Below the pieces are notes generated by a model. The model ran no database searches. It worked only from the letters and a program-made list of their open reading frames with translations, and was not told the DNA's origin. A stretch of 64,000 nucleotides of DNA from JAOAPG01 sp963791575 (lineage in GTDB: Bacteria > Acidobacteriota > Terriglobia > Terriglobales > Acidobacteriaceae): assembly GCA_963791575.1 (NCBI GenBank), contig CAWBSY010000004.1, forward strand, positions 186,001-250,000. The letters run 5' to 3'. Of this stretch, positions 1 through 8,356 are shown piece after piece. The translations under genes were made by a program, and so were the position numbers. Position 1 is the stretch's first letter; each line of letters begins with the position of its first letter.

Positions 1-1
1 C

Positions 2-91
2 ACCATCCGGAAGCGGAAAGCCGGAACAGAAGAGCGGTACCGCCGCTGCTGGAAGTACTGCGGGATCAGGCATTTCCGGGGCATAGCTTGA
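2..91 (+). CDS. C-terminal fragment of an unidentified protein (window edge)
   Basis: The frame starting at base 2 is open from the window edge to a TGA at 89-91 and encodes 29 residues rich in Arg and aromatic residues (RYRRCWKYCG followed by HF). The spacing resembles the zinc-ribbon tail of some transposases or integrases, but the piece is too short to assign. The next 110 bases hold nothing recognisable. It may also be chance open frame. Confidence 0.22.
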   Translation, partial: TIRKRKAGTEERYRRCWKYCGIRHFRGIA

Positions 92-201
92 GCGCGGAAG
101 TAGGTATTCACGAACGAACTCTGGTAACTCATTTACAATCTTTTTGACTTCAAGGTTTTGCACTCCGCGCTACAGTTAACAGTTAGGACCGAGTAACCGG
201 G

Positions 202-924
202 ATGGAATCGGTAGCCAATAACTTCATGAGATTCTTTCGTAGCTCATCGGCTGATCAGGCCCAAAGTCTGAAGGCAAGTCAACCGAAGCCACGACTTACG
301 CGCAAATCCAGCGGGCTGGGCGAAATCGCACGAGTGTTGAAATCCGAAGAACCGCTCTGTGTGCTTGATATCGGTGCTACTTCCGCGACGAATATTCGAT
401 ACTTCACTGAACGCGGCCATAAGATCTACAGCGAAGATCTCCTCGATGCTTCGAGTGACCCATCGCTCGCGACGAAAGATGAACAGGGGCAGCCGATTCT
501 GGATAGCAAGCGCTTCTTGGCGGAAAACCTGGTTCTACCCAACAGCCGCTTCGATGTTGTGCTGTGCTGGAATCTTGCCGACTACATGGAAGAAAGTCTG
601 GTTAAGCCAGTGGTGGCACGTCTGTGGTCGGTAATGAAACCTGGCGCGGTCTTATTGGCGTTTTTTCACATGAAGGAAGCCGGACCGGATGCTCCCTGTT
701 ACCGCTACAACATCGTCGGCGCCGATACCCTCGAAATGCAGCACATTGAAGCTCGCGATATTCAGAAGAAGCCCGGAAGCTCAGGACATGCAAGCGTCGG
801 AAGCGGATTCAAGCTGCAGCGCGTCTTCAACAACCGGCATATCGAAACATTATTCCGGGATTTCGCTTCGATTAAATTCTTCCTTACACGCGACAACATT
901 CGCGAAGTTCTCGTAGTTCGTTAG
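202..924 (+). CDS. Class I SAM-dependent methyltransferase-like protein
   Basis: A 240-residue protein with a Rossmann-type methyltransferase core. Motif I is VLDIGATSATN near residues 54-64, an acidic residue follows at the end of strand 2 (IYSEDLLDA), and FDVVLCWNLADYM near residue 117 matches motif IV with the usual hydrophobic strand. A 40-residue Ser/Lys-rich N-terminal extension precedes the core. The glycine-rich loop is GATSAT rather than GxGxG, which is tolerated in divergent members. Substrate cannot be deduced. It stands alone, is followed by a convergent gene, and has only a weak ribosome-binding site, so the start is provisional. Confidence 0.6.
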   Translation: MESVANNFMRFFRSSSADQAQSLKASQPKPRLTRKSSGLGEIARVLKSEEPLCVLDIGATSATNIRYFTERGHKIYSEDLLDASSDPSLATKDEQGQPILDSKRFLAENLVLPNSRFDVVLCWNLADYMEESLVKPVVARLWSVMKPGAVLLAFFHMKEAGPDAPCYRYNIVGADTLEMQHIEARDIQKKPGSSGHASVGSGFKLQRVFNNRHIETLFRDFASIKFFLTRDNIREVLVVR

Positions 925-994
925 GTGTTTGGCTTATCCAATATGTCGGATGGCTTCCGTTGAGCGTAGCTATTTTCTGTATTTCTCGTTGACC

Positions 995-2146
995 CTATCT
1001 CGTTTTCTTAACTAAATATCGCGTCAGAGCGGGGCTTCTCTCCAACACAGAGAGTACGGGTTTTCTAATGCTTTTTGGAAGGGTCAGCATCCGGCGAATT
1101 CTTGAAGAGGCCTTGAATATCGGACCAAATTTTTGCTCATACGCTTGCTGGTAGGTTCGTGTCGCATCTTCCAAGGAACTGCTTCCTCTGAAAAATGGCA
1201 ACAGGCATTCAGCTGCCAAGCCGCCACTGCGCAGGGCAAGAGAGATTCCATCCCCGACGAAGGGATCTATAAAGGCCGCCGCATCCCCGGCCATCAGAAT
1301 TCCATCGAGAACTGGCTGTGGCTTCCGGAAGATCAATGGCGAAGTGCTCACCGGATCGCTCAGTCCTCGCCAATTGCGGGCCCGTTCCTGCAATGCCGGA
1401 TTTTTAGTGAATACCTCAGCCAATGAGGTTGAGACATCGGCTCGAACCATGGCACACGCGTTCACTCGATTCCCACTGGGACTATCCTCCACGAGATCGA
1501 CTGGTTGTACCCCGCAATAGCCTCCTTCAAAAAAATACAAATCCACCGACTGCTCTGGTAATGGATTTGCCAATGCAGGCTCGCTAAAATGTCCTTTCAC
1601 TCCAAGCCACTTCACTCGTGCCGTGCCATTCTCCTCCGGCTTCGCAGTCAGATTAGACCATCGGCCAGTCGCATTCACCAAAGCTCTCGATTCAAAATCA
1701 CCCGCTGACGTATTCACTACAAAAGTGGCGCTGTTTTTCTGATCGATCTTGTTCACGGTAACTTGCGCGCGCGCATCTACTCCGAGCGCCTCTGCCGATT
1801 GCCACAGCGCAATGTCGAGATCGAAGCGGGCAAAGCTCGCCGCTGGCGGATCAATCGACGTTTGCACGGTTCGTCCATCGAGAAAAATACGAGTACGCGG
1901 AACTTGGATTGCGCCATCAAGAGAACGCTTATGTTCCGTTACAAATAGGTTGGAAAGAAGCTCCAAAGATTCAGCCGAGACAAACTCGCCGCAAACCTTG
2001 TGCCGAGGAAAGCGTCCACGTTCCAGCAAAAGCACGTGGGCGCCGTTCTGCACTGCGCTGATGGCCGCGGATGCGCCTGCCGGGCCCGCTCCAACGACAA
2101 TCAGGTCGTAGATGGAGGAATCAGTCGGCATAGGTTCACGGCTCAC
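995..2146 (-). CDS. FAD-dependent oxidoreductase, geranylgeranyl-reductase-like family
   Basis: A 383-residue flavoprotein. The N-terminus carries the dinucleotide-binding motif VVGAGPAGASAA (about residues 17-28) ending in LLLERGRFPRHKVCGE, which is characteristic of the geranylgeranyl reductase/halogenase-like branch. The second FAD motif GDAAAFIDPFVGDGIS lies near residue 290. Such enzymes reduce or oxidise polyprenyl or polyketide-type substrates. It begins 7 bases after the stop of the upstream methyltransferase gene on the same strand, so the two are probably cotranscribed and act on one small molecule. The GTG start at 2146 is used here; an ATG at 2131 is an alternative. Confidence 0.78.
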   Translation of the reverse strand: MSREPMPTDSSIYDLIVVGAGPAGASAAISAVQNGAHVLLLERGRFPRHKVCGEFVSAESLELLSNLFVTEHKRSLDGAIQVPRTRIFLDGRTVQTSIDPPAASFARFDLDIALWQSAEALGVDARAQVTVNKIDQKNSATFVVNTSAGDFESRALVNATGRWSNLTAKPEENGTARVKWLGVKGHFSEPALANPLPEQSVDLYFFEGGYCGVQPVDLVEDSPSGNRVNACAMVRADVSTSLAEVFTKNPALQERARNWRGLSDPVSTSPLIFRKPQPVLDGILMAGDAAAFIDPFVGDGISLALRSGGLAAECLLPFFRGSSSLEDATRTYQQAYEQKFGPIFKASSRIRRMLTLPKSIRKPVLSVLERSPALTRYLVKKTR

Positions 2147-2153
2147 GGAAAGC

Positions 2154-2837
2154 TTACTTCCAGGCGATCACACCCATTCTGAACAAGTAATGCCTGCGGA
2201 TTTCAACTTTCGAGGCAGCGCTCTGCTTCAGAATTTCGTACATCTCCTTTTCAGTGTAAGCCTGCCGAACGGATGCGGGCGCGTCATGCCAAGTAATTCG
2301 GCTGCGGAATAGCGGCAGGCCCACATACACCGATGCCAAATGCAGCGGGTGCCGCACCAAATCGTTGATCAGCACTGCACTGCGGCAAACACGCAAACTC
2401 TCATTAACGAAGCACGTGAGTTGCTCCGGCGCAAGATGATGGGCGAAGAGGCAAGAATGCACCACATCGAAACTGGAATTCGCGAAAGGAAGGAATAAAG
2501 CGTCGCCTACGATTGCACGTTTGTTGACACCGCCGTTTGAACTGGTTTTTGCTAAATGGCTGGCAACTCGATCGAGCGATGTTATGTCCAGAGCAATCCC
2601 GGACTTTTCTAGTTCTTGTTGGGCAATTTTTGGAACATCACCTGAGCCTGCGGCGACCTCAAGCAGAGAAAGCGATTTACTTCCCGTCACTCCCGCAACA
2701 TGGGTGAGCATCGACACGGTAGTCGAATTCCCGCCAAACCAGCTATTAATGTGACGAAGATCGCGAAATGAGGACGTTACCTCTGCCGGGCTGCCAGAGT
2801 CGGTATCGAGCAGCTCGGGAATCGTTTCTCTTTTCAT
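2154..2837 (-). CDS. SAM-dependent methyltransferase paired with the flavoprotein
   Basis: A 227-residue class I methyltransferase. Motif I is LEVAAGSGDVPK (about residues 58-69), DITSLDR is the strand-2 acidic region, and FDVVHSCLFAHHL near residue 123 is the post-motif region. The sequence around RHINSWFGGN near the N-terminus is typical of small-molecule methyltransferases that sit beside flavoproteins of the geranylgeranyl reductase group, often near a type III polyketide synthase. No synthase gene is present here. The downstream flavoprotein follows after 7 bases. The actual substrate (quinone, polyketide or lipid) is not determinable. Confidence 0.7.
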   Translation of the reverse strand: MKRETIPELLDTDSGSPAEVTSSFRDLRHINSWFGGNSTTVSMLTHVAGVTGSKSLSLLEVAAGSGDVPKIAQQELEKSGIALDITSLDRVASHLAKTSSNGGVNKRAIVGDALFLPFANSSFDVVHSCLFAHHLAPEQLTCFVNESLRVCRSAVLINDLVRHPLHLASVYVGLPLFRSRITWHDAPASVRQAYTEKEMYEILKQSAASKVEIRRHYLFRMGVIAWK

Positions 2838-2889
2838 TCAGGAACTTAATGAGGGACGGAGCAAATCGAGCAGTTTTCCTAACTTCTTC

Positions 2890-4644
2890 TTAGACCTCGG
2901 CGAGTTCCTCTTCCAACAGCTGCTTGTTATAAAGATCTGTGTAGTACCCGTTGCGAGCAATCAACTCTTCATGCGTACCTATCTCAACGATACGGCCCGC
3001 GTTGAGCACGGCAATTCTGTCGGCATTGCGAACCGTTGATACGCGGTGTGAAATGAAGATAGTCGTGCGGTCTCGCATAATATCCCGGAGGTGATTGAGT
3101 ATCTTGTCCTCGGTTTGCGTGTCCACGCTAGAGAGGGCGTCGTCGAGAATTAGTATCTGCGGATTTCGAATGATCGCCCGCGCAATTGCGGTACGCTGTT
3201 TTTGACCGCCAGAAAGCGTAAGACCGCGTTCTCCAACGAGCGTCTTATACTTCTCTGGAAAACCTTCGATATCTTCGGCTATCGTAGCCACTTGGGCGGC
3301 AGCCCGGATGGCCGAATCGCTTGCGTCTTCCTGTCCGAAAGCAATGTTCTCGCGTATAGTTTCGCTGAACAAGAATGTTTCCTGAGGCACGAAACCGATA
3401 CTCCTCCGCAGAATATTTAACGGATAATTACGGACAGATCTGCCGTCAATTAAGACCGTTCCTGGAGCCGCGTCATAAACTCTTGCAATCAAATTTGCCA
3501 GCGTGCTCTTCCCTGACCCGGTGGGTCCGACAATCGCCAGGCTACTTCCCGCGGGAATTCGGAGATTGATGTCGTGGAGTACCCGTGTTCCGTTGTAGGC
3601 AAAATTCAAATTGCGAAATTCAATTTCACCTTGAATTTCATGAACCGTTGAAGCCGTAGCTGGCGTTTCGGCGCTGTCCGCAATCTCTGGTTTTTCGACC
3701 AATAGTTCATTGATCCGCGCCATCGACGCTGTGCCGCGCTGAAAAATATTGATAACCCACCCCAGCGCAATGATCGGAAACGTCAACTGCACCATGTAGG
3801 TATTGAAAGCCACAAAGTCGCCGACCGAAATCTTATGATTGATGACTTCCCTGCCGCCCAGCCAAAGGACCAGCACAATGGCGAATCCAAGCATGGTCTC
3901 AAGCGTTGGCCAAAGCATGCCCATCAGCCTGACCAGTTTCAGACTGCGCTTGATGTACTCCTGATTGGCGGTCTCAAAATTTGCAATTTCGGCATCTTCC
4001 TGCACATAAGCTCGAATTACACGGGCGCCGGAGAAATTCTCCTGGGCGCGGGCCGAGATTTCGGAAAACATTGCCTGGATGCGCTCGAAGCGCTCATTGA
4101 TGAGTCGTCCAAAATGCTGGATCGTGACACTTACAATCGGTAACGGTAAGAACGCATAAAGCGTCAGCTTAGGACTGATGGACAGCATGAAAACTAATGC
4201 GCCAGCGGTGAAAACAATAGTATTGGCCGAATACATGATCGCCGGTCCCAGCAGCATTCGTACCGCATTGAGATCATTGGTAGCGCGGGCCATAATGTCA
4301 CCCGTCCGAGTCCTCTGAAAAAACGAATTCGAAAGCGTTTCGAGATGCTGGAAAAGATCGTTTCGCAAATCGAATTCGATTTCGCGCGAAACTCCGATTA
4401 CGATCCACCGTAGTAGGAACGTGAAAAGGCCCTTGAGAACAGCTACCGCAAGTAGCTCGAAGGCATAAGTAAGCAGTTTGTGCCGGGTTACCCCATTATG
4501 CATATCATCTACTGCACGGCGGATGATAAGTGGGAAGAGGATCCAGATTCCGTTGTTAATGAACACGCACAACGTGCCAAAGATGTAGCTCGCGCGGTAC
4601 TTTCGAAGGTACGGAAATAGCGGTCGGAGGCTTTTCGGGAGCAT
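2890..4644 (-). CDS. ABC exporter, fused permease and ATPase (MsbA/LmrA type)
   Basis: A 584-residue half-transporter that would work as a homodimer in the inner membrane. The first 320 residues form the six-helix exporter domain. The C-terminal ATPase has Walker A GPTGSGKST, the signature LSGGQKQR, Walker B ILILDDALSSVD and the H-loop FISHRVST near residue 533. Length matches the family. The substrate (lipid, peptide or drug) cannot be told from sequence. It lies 52 bases upstream of the methyltransferase/flavoprotein pair on the same strand, so export of the pair's product is possible but only an inference. Confidence 0.9.
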   Translation of the reverse strand: MLPKSLRPLFPYLRKYRASYIFGTLCVFINNGIWILFPLIIRRAVDDMHNGVTRHKLLTYAFELLAVAVLKGLFTFLLRWIVIGVSREIEFDLRNDLFQHLETLSNSFFQRTRTGDIMARATNDLNAVRMLLGPAIMYSANTIVFTAGALVFMLSISPKLTLYAFLPLPIVSVTIQHFGRLINERFERIQAMFSEISARAQENFSGARVIRAYVQEDAEIANFETANQEYIKRSLKLVRLMGMLWPTLETMLGFAIVLVLWLGGREVINHKISVGDFVAFNTYMVQLTFPIIALGWVINIFQRGTASMARINELLVEKPEIADSAETPATASTVHEIQGEIEFRNLNFAYNGTRVLHDINLRIPAGSSLAIVGPTGSGKSTLANLIARVYDAAPGTVLIDGRSVRNYPLNILRRSIGFVPQETFLFSETIRENIAFGQEDASDSAIRAAAQVATIAEDIEGFPEKYKTLVGERGLTLSGGQKQRTAIARAIIRNPQILILDDALSSVDTQTEDKILNHLRDIMRDRTTIFISHRVSTVRNADRIAVLNAGRIVEIGTHEELIARNGYYTDLYNKQLLEEELAEV

Positions 4645-4741
4645 GCGCTTCTGGTAAGAATGATTTTACCAGTTGCAGCTAAATCCGCGGATTTACGCGA
4701 TGAGGGCGATCAGAGAAGAGACGCCGATCCCACAGGTATGA

Positions 4742-4972
4742 CTAGCCGCGAACGGCAACATTTCTGACGTTAGAAACCTTGCGCATTCCTGCATTCGAAG
4801 ATGAATGAGATGAATACGGAGCTGAGGTTCGAGAATGCACGAATCGCAGAGACTGCTTTGGTGACTTGTCCCAAAACACTATGACCGAGGCGGACAATAA
4901 CAACAGAGTCCAACCCAGCAGGAAAAACCAGCCAGAGTTCATTAAGATCGAGTAAACAGTTTCCATATTCAT
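4742..4972 (-). CDS. Small single-pass membrane protein, unknown
   Basis: A 76-residue protein with one strongly hydrophobic segment (about residues 12-33, GWFFLLGWTLLLLSASVIVF) followed by a basic, serine-rich tail. No family is recognised. It begins 24 bases after the stop of the preceding small gene on the same strand and may be the last gene of a Spy-like operon. The tail is low-complexity, so a shorter real product or a chance frame remains possible. Confidence 0.45.
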   Translation of the reverse strand: MNMETVYSILMNSGWFFLLGWTLLLLSASVIVFWDKSPKQSLRFVHSRTSAPYSSHSSSNAGMRKVSNVRNVAVRG

Positions 4973-4996
4973 ACGGGGCTCGGCTTGGAATTATCC

Positions 4997-5227
4997 TTAA
5001 AAGCTATGTTCACTCATGTGCGACTTAAGCTGTATTTTGCCAGTCAAGTTTTTGTATTTTCGCAGCACTTCCTGCACCGCGTTCAGACGTCCCAATGTAG
5101 TCAGTTGATTGTCGCTTAGCGCGTGGTCGATTTGTGCCAGCCAGCACTCTACAGCCCGGTCAACACCAGATGCTATTTCGTTGGCGACAACCTCTACAAA
5201 ATTGCTTGTAATCGCTGCGGTAGTCAT
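4997..5227 (-). CDS. Small helical protein, unknown
   Basis: A 76-residue soluble, probably helical protein. The start at 5227 is chosen because ACCGGAGGAG lies just upstream of ATGACTACC; the open frame extends further but without a site. The sequence (VEVVANEIASGVDRAVECW) is conserved-looking but I do not recognise the family. It follows the Spy-like gene by about 100 bases in the same direction, so it may share its promoter and its envelope-stress control. Confidence 0.55.
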   Translation of the reverse strand: MTTAAITSNFVEVVANEIASGVDRAVECWLAQIDHALSDNQLTTLGRLNAVQEVLRKYKNLTGKIQLKSHMSEHSF

Positions 5228-5330
5228 GAACTCCTCCGGTAGTGCTTTTTGGGAGCATTCGTACGAGGTGCGGAACTCTGTCAGGGGAGAGCATTTCCGA
5301 AGTCTTCTCCCCTGACACCCCCTCAACCCC

Positions 5331-5795
5331 TCACTGGTTGGTTGACATGTGTTGCTGCATTCTTTGTTGCCGTTTTGCCAGGAACTGCGCCAGCTTCGTC
5401 TTCTGGTCAGCAGTTAGTTGTTGGTAAAGCTCAGAGTGGATTCGCGCTTTCTGCACTTCCAACTGAATGTGAGTTTGCGATTCCTGCGTTGCGATTGTCT
5501 GTGCCTTTGTCTCGTCAAAATTGCCGCTTTGTATGAGCTGCAACATCTGTTCGTGATACTGCTCCTCTTGCTGGATCAGAGGTTTCAACGTCGGCTTTTC
5601 CGCGGCCAAGGTCTGCTTCATTTGCGTTTGTTGTGCATCCGTGAGATCCAGGTAGTCGGCAAAGAAGCCGAATTCATGGCCTAAAAAACCTCCACCACCG
5701 TGTCGCCCCGCTGCTGCCTCTTGAGAAACTGCAGCCGTTGCCGTCAACATCAGCACAATTGCCGCACTCAGTAGTTTGAACTTGATCGATTTCAC
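5331..5795 (-). CDS. Spy/CpxP-like periplasmic protein (LTxxQ motifs)
   Basis: A 154-residue protein with a signal peptide (hydrophobic residues 8-22, cleavage near AVSQ) and two LTxxQ-type motifs, LTDAQQTQM near residue 51 and LTADQKTKL near residue 129, in a long helical, Gln-rich body. These are hallmarks of the Spy/CpxP family of periplasmic chaperone or stress-sensor proteins. The GTG start has a strong AGGAGGA site a few bases upstream. It is transcribed divergently from a CpxR/CpxA-like pair, which is how cpxP is placed in enterobacteria, so a feedback or effector role in envelope stress is likely. Confidence 0.78.
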   Translation of the reverse strand: MKSIKFKLLSAAIVLMLTATAAVSQEAAAGRHGGGGFLGHEFGFFADYLDLTDAQQTQMKQTLAAEKPTLKPLIQQEEQYHEQMLQLIQSGNFDETKAQTIATQESQTHIQLEVQKARIHSELYQQLTADQKTKLAQFLAKRQQRMQQHMSTNQ

Positions 5796-5881
5796 ATGTT
5801 CCTCCTGACATTCTCGTCATCTCTGTTCAGAGAAGGTCACCTTTGCTCTCCTGATAAGAACACTTTGCGGAGAAAAGAGTG

Positions 5882-5975
5882 GTAAAAAGTCGGTCAATGC
5901 GGGTAAAGTTTTGTAATGGGTGCATTGTCACATTTGACGATTCTTTACGCCCTATTCGTAAGTTAAAGGTGTAAA
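5882..5975. promoter_or_regulatory. Cluster of GTAAA half-sites, candidate CpxR-type binding region
   Basis: Between the divergent Spy-like gene and the response-regulator gene there are GTAAA at 5882-5886, GTAAA at 5903-5907 followed five bases later by GTAAT at 5913-5917, and GTAAG (5958-5962) with GTAAA (5971-5975). The enterobacterial CpxR box is GTAAA, a five-base spacer, then GTAAA. The 5903-5917 pair fits it with one mismatch, and it is 21 bases (two helical turns) from the first half-site. Function is inferred. Confidence 0.45.
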
Positions 5976-5996
5976 ACTGACCATGTGGAACTAGAA

Positions 5997-6733
5997 ATGA
6001 AGCCTGTGGATAAAGTCCTAGTCATTGACGATGACGTTGAACTCTGCACTCTGGTGGCTGAGTATCTTGAGCCGGAGGGCTTTCATGTTGAAGCAATTCA
6101 TGATGGCCGGCATGGTCTGGAGCGGGCACTGCATGGTGATCAGTTGCTGGTCGTTTTAGACGTAATGCTGCCAGGCATGAACGGTTTTGACGTTCTCCGT
6201 CAGATTCGCAACACCTCAAAGATTCCTGTGCTTCTGCTTACTGCCAGAGGCGAAGACGTTGACCGCATCGTCGGACTTGAAATCGGAGCGGATGACTACC
6301 TTCCCAAACCGTTCAATCCGCGCGAACTCGTCGCGCGTATTCGGGCTATCCTCAGACGCACACAAGGAAGCGACAAGAGAGTGACGAGGTACCCGACGTC
6401 GTTCGTGTGGGCGACATCGAACTTGATCCAGCAACCAGGACGGTAACGCAAAGCGGCAAAGAGGTGGAACTCACATCTGTCGAGTTCAATCTGTTGCAGG
6501 TTCTATTGCGGGAAGCTGGCCGCGTTGTGACTCGCGAACATCTTGTCGACGCGGTGCTGGGACGAAAATTTTCGCCCTTTGATCGAAGTATCGATATGCA
6601 TGTGAGCAAAGTCAGAAAGAAGCTCGGGGATTCTGACAGTGGTACCGATCACATTAAAACTGTCCGCGGCGTGGGATACATATTTGCTCATCCCAGAGAA
6701 CAGATTCGAGAAAAGGTCGAGAGCGTAAAGTGA
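5997..6733 (+). CDS. OmpR/CpxR-family response regulator, frameshifted
   Basis: A two-domain regulator. The receiver has the acidic cluster VIDDD near residue 9, the phosphoacceptor Asp55 in VVLDVMLPG, and Lys in DDYLPKPFNPREL. The C-terminal winged helix has the usual ending HIKTVRGVGYIF. The reading frame breaks between about 6363 and 6385: the receiver runs into an unrelated tail, and the DNA-binding domain continues in the frame one base earlier (DEVPDVVRVGDIELDP). Adding one base gives about 245 residues, the normal length, so a base was probably lost from the sequence. ATG at 5997 is used; GTG at 5985 is possible. It overlaps the kinase gene by four bases. Confidence 0.85.
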
Positions 6734-8154
6734 GGTTATTTCTCAAGATCTTTCTTTCCTACTGGCTGGCTTTAGCGCTTTTCATTGTCCTGGCGATTCT
6801 GACAACCTTGACTATGCGGCCGACGACCGAAGTCTCCGCGGTTGAGGCGTTACAAAATAAATTCTTAAGCGAGGCGCTGGAAGCCTACCAAAAAGGCGGG
6901 AAAGAGGAAGCTCGACATTACCTACGAAGCTTGCGGGATACCCAACACGCCTGGGTATTTCTTTTTAATGACCAAGGACAAGAGCTCTCGGGACGCACTC
7001 CTCCCGAATGGATCGACCGGGTTGAACGCGGTCAAGGACACACAGTAGATAGCGTTTGGGGACGGCTCGGACCGATGCAGTTCTCGCGTCCGTCTATGAT
7101 CGCTGCCGACGGGCATCGCTATAACTTAGTCATAGAATTACCGCCTGGGCAACGCACTTTATTTGGTCCACATGGCGTGCCCGGCCTGGGAATTCTGATC
7201 GCAGTCATTTCTTCAGGATTGGTTTGCTTCGTCTTGGCACGTTTCCTGACTTCGCCCATTGTCCGCCTTCGAGGCGCAACCCAGAGACTTGCCGCCGGTG
7301 ATCTTACGGCTCGCGCCGGAGTGCCTTCGTCCCGGAGCCGCGACGAAATGGCGGAACTGGTGCGCGATTTTGACCGTATGGCGGAACGACTCGAGAGTCT
7401 GGTCAATGCGCAATCGCGATTGCTGAAAGACATTTCTCACGAGCTAAGATCACCGCTGGCTCGATTGAACGTGGCGTTGGAATTAGCGCGGCAGCGCACC
7501 GGTCCCGAAGCTGAAAGCGCGCTGGAGCGCATCGAACGCGAGTCTACACGTCTCAATGAGTTGATTGGACGGCTACTCACGATTGCGCGTCTTGAAAGCG
7601 GATCTAATTCGCTCCGTAAATCGACGATCCATCTCGAAGAGCTGGTGCGGGAAATTGCGAAGGATGCAGCTTTCGAAGCGCAAGCTCGTCATTGCAGTGT
7701 CGACTGCGTCATCGCGGATGACTGCACCGTGATTGGTGACGCCAGTTTGCTCCATAGTGCGATCGAAAATGTTGTACGCAATGCCACCCGCTATACCGAG
7801 GAAGGCTCGGCAGTTCAGGTGCGCCTCGAAGAAGGCCCAGGGGCAAAAGGACGAGAGGCCGTAGTACGGGTCACAGATTCCGGTCCGGGCGTACCAGAAG
7901 AAGCTTTAACGAAATTGTTTCTTCCTTTCTACAGGATTGATGATGCTCGGGGTCGCACGACCGGCGGAGTCGGATTGGGACTCGCAATTGCCGAACGGGC
8001 TGTCCTTCTGCATGGCGGTAGCGTGAGAGCTACGAACCGGCCACAAGGCGGATTGATGGTTGAGATACGAATCCCTGCGGCTCCGGTCGATTTTTCTAGT
8101 CCTTCCTTGGAGACATCGGAAAAAGCTGCCGCTCTCCAGGCCGAACCCGGCTAG
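6730..8154 (+). CDS. Sensor histidine kinase, CpxA-like
   Basis: A 474-residue membrane kinase. Transmembrane segments lie at about residues 8-28 and 153-175 and flank a periplasmic sensor domain of roughly 125 residues. A HAMP linker follows, then the phosphoacceptor histidine near residue 236 in SHELRSPLAR, and an ATPase domain with NVVRNATRYT, DSGPGVPEE and GGVGLGLAI. Its GTG start overlaps the stop of the regulator (GTGA), so the pair is translationally coupled. With the divergent Spy-like gene it forms a complete Cpx-type module. Confidence 0.9.
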   Translation: MRLFLKIFLSYWLALALFIVLAILTTLTMRPTTEVSAVEALQNKFLSEALEAYQKGGKEEARHYLRSLRDTQHAWVFLFNDQGQELSGRTPPEWIDRVERGQGHTVDSVWGRLGPMQFSRPSMIAADGHRYNLVIELPPGQRTLFGPHGVPGLGILIAVISSGLVCFVLARFLTSPIVRLRGATQRLAAGDLTARAGVPSSRSRDEMAELVRDFDRMAERLESLVNAQSRLLKDISHELRSPLARLNVALELARQRTGPEAESALERIERESTRLNELIGRLLTIARLESGSNSLRKSTIHLEELVREIAKDAAFEAQARHCSVDCVIADDCTVIGDASLLHSAIENVVRNATRYTEEGSAVQVRLEEGPGAKGREAVVRVTDSGPGVPEEALTKLFLPFYRIDDARGRTTGGVGLGLAIAERAVLLHGGSVRATNRPQGGLMVEIRIPAAPVDFSSPSLETSEKAAALQAEPG

Positions 8155-8356
8155 CATTTAGACACCATCAGCGCTCCAAACTGTTGACGACGCAGGCAAC
8201 TTTCCATCTCGCTCGCGGTTCCAACCACTTGCAACGTTTGCTCTTCCGTCGCATTCCTGATACACAAATGGGAGTCATTCGTACGGCTTAATCAGCTCGA
8301 GCGGTGTGCTCGGCACTGATATTTCAAAGATTAATACTAGGAATTAGGGAGAGAGA

